From positions 1 to 38,122 of the IMG/VR virus record IMGVR_UViG_3300025815_002358: a stretch of 38,122 bases of DNA; one strand, 5' to 3'. Positions 37,011 to 38,122 of this stretch are shown here, one piece after another. The notes under the pieces were generated by a model that was not told where the DNA came from, made no database searches, and was given only the letters and a program-made list of their open reading frames with translations. Origin of the DNA: a virus. A program made the position numbers and the translations under genes. Each line of letters begins with the position of its first letter. Within the stretch, counting starts at the first letter, position 1.

Positions 37011-37994
37011 TTATTTTGCTTGTCTTGATCTGATCAGTTTCAGTATGTCTTCTGCCCTCTTGGCACTGTCACCCGCGGGAGCCGCCGTTGCTGGGGCCGC
37101 CTCTGGTTGTGGTGCTGGTGCTGGTTGACTCACTGCTGGAGCAGGTTCAGATGCAGTTGCCGTTGTGGTCGCTGGTGCTTCCGCAACAGGTGTCTGTGGT
37201 TTATTGTAAGCCACGCCCGCTGGTCTGAAGTACTGTCCGTACTGTTCGAGATCATAAGCCTCACCTTCAACAGATTTCTCAAACAATTCCTTGATTATTT
37301 TTACCTCTGCCTCGGTTGGCTCTTTTGGTCTGAAGTCACCCAGGTTGTGTAACCCGTGTGTGTCGATCGCGGCTCTCTCGGCCTCGTCCAACGGTCTTTC
37401 TCTTCTTGACCATTTTGATGTTGAGTAATCAGCGTAACCACCTTTTGTGGTTTTGGTGATCCTGAAGTCCACGCCCTTCAAGTAGTCAGTTGGCATTTCT
37501 TCCATCTCTGGATCCATCAGTGCCCCTCTGATTATGTTGAAGATCTGAGGTCCGATGATGAATCTTCTGATCGGATTCTCAGGTGTCGTGTCTTCCGCTA
37601 ACGGATTCGTTGTGACAAATCCCTGGAAGATGTAACTTTTCTTTTTCCAGTATTTTCTGCCCATGTCTTCCATGCTCTTGTCTTTGAACCACGGTCTCAC
37701 TTCTGTGAGTACTGGACAAGTCTTCCCATACATCTCCATGCATGGTACTTGCACTGTCACTGGTCTAGAGTCAGTCTGACCTTTGATGCCCGCGAACGGT
37801 AACTTGATCATGTTCCTCTCGGTCCAGAAGAATGTGTTGGTCTCGTCCTTGTCTGGTAGGAATCTGACCACTGCTTCTGATCCTTCTGCTATGTTCCAGT
37901 GTGGGTAGATGGCGTTGTCTCCGCCTGTGTTGGAAGTGGAGCGATTCACTTCTTGAGATTTCAACTTCGCTCTTATTTCAGCCAATGATGCCAT
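37011..37994 (-). CDS. 32: gp32, single-stranded DNA-binding protein, 327 aa
   Basis: T4 gp32-type protein that coats ssDNA at forks and recombination sites. The N-terminal LAEIRAKLKSQ resembles the basic cooperativity region. The OB core includes FFWTERNMIKLPF, VQVPCMEMYGKTCPVL and RKYWKKKSYIFQGFVTTNP. Only two cysteines (Cys85, Cys93) remain in the zinc region, against His plus three Cys in T4 gp32. The C-terminus is a Pro/Ala/Gln/Thr-rich linker followed by SAKRAEDILKLIRSRQAK, which is basic rather than acidic. Good SD (GGAGG). The leader may carry structured sequence at 38047-38091. Confidence 0.88.
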   Translation of the reverse strand: MASLAEIRAKLKSQEVNRSTSNTGGDNAIYPHWNIAEGSEAVVRFLPDKDETNTFFWTERNMIKLPFAGIKGQTDSRPVTVQVPCMEMYGKTCPVLTEVRPWFKDKSMEDMGRKYWKKKSYIFQGFVTTNPLAEDTTPENPIRRFIIGPQIFNIIRGALMDPEMEEMPTDYLKGVDFRITKTTKGGYADYSTSKWSRRERPLDEAERAAIDTHGLHNLGDFRPKEPTEAEVKIIKELFEKSVEGEAYDLEQYGQYFRPAGVAYNKPQTPVAEAPATTTATASEPAPAVSQPAPAPQPEAAPATAAPAGDSAKRAEDILKLIRSRQAK

Positions 37995-38046
37995 AATGTA
38001 AGCCTCCTTTATTGTGCCTATGTTTGTTGTTTGCCTAAATGTATAT

Positions 38047-38091
38047 TAGACATATACTGAATAATATACAGTGTTATTTATCTAATGTCTA
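38047..38091 (-). promoter_or_regulatory. gp32 upstream palindrome and possible late box
   Basis: TAGACAT (38047-38053) and ATGTCTA (38085-38091) are inverted 7-bp arms, with an inner ACTG/CAGT pair. GATAAATA is readable on the minus strand just inside. About 50 nt lie between this and the ATG at 37994, so it could be part of the gp32 mRNA leader. T4 gp32 represses its own translation through leader structure; similar control here is inference. Confidence 0.4.
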
Positions 38092-38122
38092 CTACTATTA
38101 TTGGTAAATTGAGAGTTCTTTG

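Noticed and set aside
1-38122. CRISPR array or insertion sequence
   Set aside because: No regular short repeats with unique spacers and no transposase, terminal inverted repeat or target duplication were seen.

Overview
The window looks like part of the genome of a large T4-related tailed phage (myovirus) of a Gram-negative, probably marine, bacterium. Recognisable T4-type genes include the ssDNA-binding protein gp32, the RecA-like recombinase UvsX, the helicase UvsW, the replicative helicase gp41 and the primase gp61. One exact T4-type late promoter octamer (TATAAATA) stands in front of a virion-like gene. The Gram-negative host is inferred from a phage-borne outer-membrane porin, two lipoproteins and an FTR1-type iron permease. 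No photosynthesis gene is present, so a cyanobacterial host is not indicated. The exact host cannot be read from the sequence.

Layout. Positions 1-1186 hold the 5' part of a minus-strand gene that leaves the window, followed by about 1 kb of apparently non-coding DNA with an array of paired TTACCA motifs. Positions 1187-4830 are a row of small genes around two clear ones, a ClpP-type protease and an FTR1-type iron permease. Positions 5026-5490 carry five tRNA genes (Thr, Ala, Glu, Arg, Arg), all with encoded CCA. Positions 5492-11644 form an accessory metabolic block: a PLP-enzyme-like protein, two Fe(II)/2-oxoglutarate-type oxygenases, an SGNH-like protein, two radical SAM proteins, a small sulfotransferase-like protein and a short-chain dehydrogenase. 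A porin follows at 11815-12753. Positions 12854-22772 run on the minus strand: an FkbM methyltransferase, gp41, gp61, a virion-like protein, a miniature DnaE-like protein, a zinc-finger protein, a possible clamp-loader subunit, UvsW and several unknowns. A divergent SprT-like metalloprotease sits at 22837-23313. Positions 23302-35050 are a glycan-modification island with GT-A, GT-B and GT61-type glycosyltransferases, a PAPS sulfotransferase, an FkbM methyltransferase, an epimerase, an SGNH protein and a HAD phosphatase. Four of its genes are paralogues with a KpsC/KpsS-like C-terminus. Positions 35034-37994 carry the recombination genes uvsX and gp32.

How the genes work together. gp41, gp61, UvsW, UvsX and gp32 are the core of recombination-dependent replication. 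The glycan island has sugar-transferring, sulfating, methylating and epimerising enzymes, but no flippase, ABC exporter or initiating transferase. It therefore probably decorates an existing glycan or a virion protein rather than building a polymer from scratch. FTR1 (inner membrane) and the porin (outer membrane) could change host nutrient uptake during infection. Most genes overlap by ATGA or TAATG, so they are read as long translationally coupled operons.

The most unusual regulatory feature is a recurring arrangement in which a sigma70-like -10 box, or a TAAATA late-type box, ends 6-7 bp before the start codon. The predicted transcription start is then the start codon itself. At least eight genes with sigma70-type promoters and four with TAAATA-type boxes have this layout, which suggests systematic leaderless transcription. 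The other standout is a 196-residue protein that appears to keep all three catalytic aspartates of bacterial DNA polymerase III alpha.
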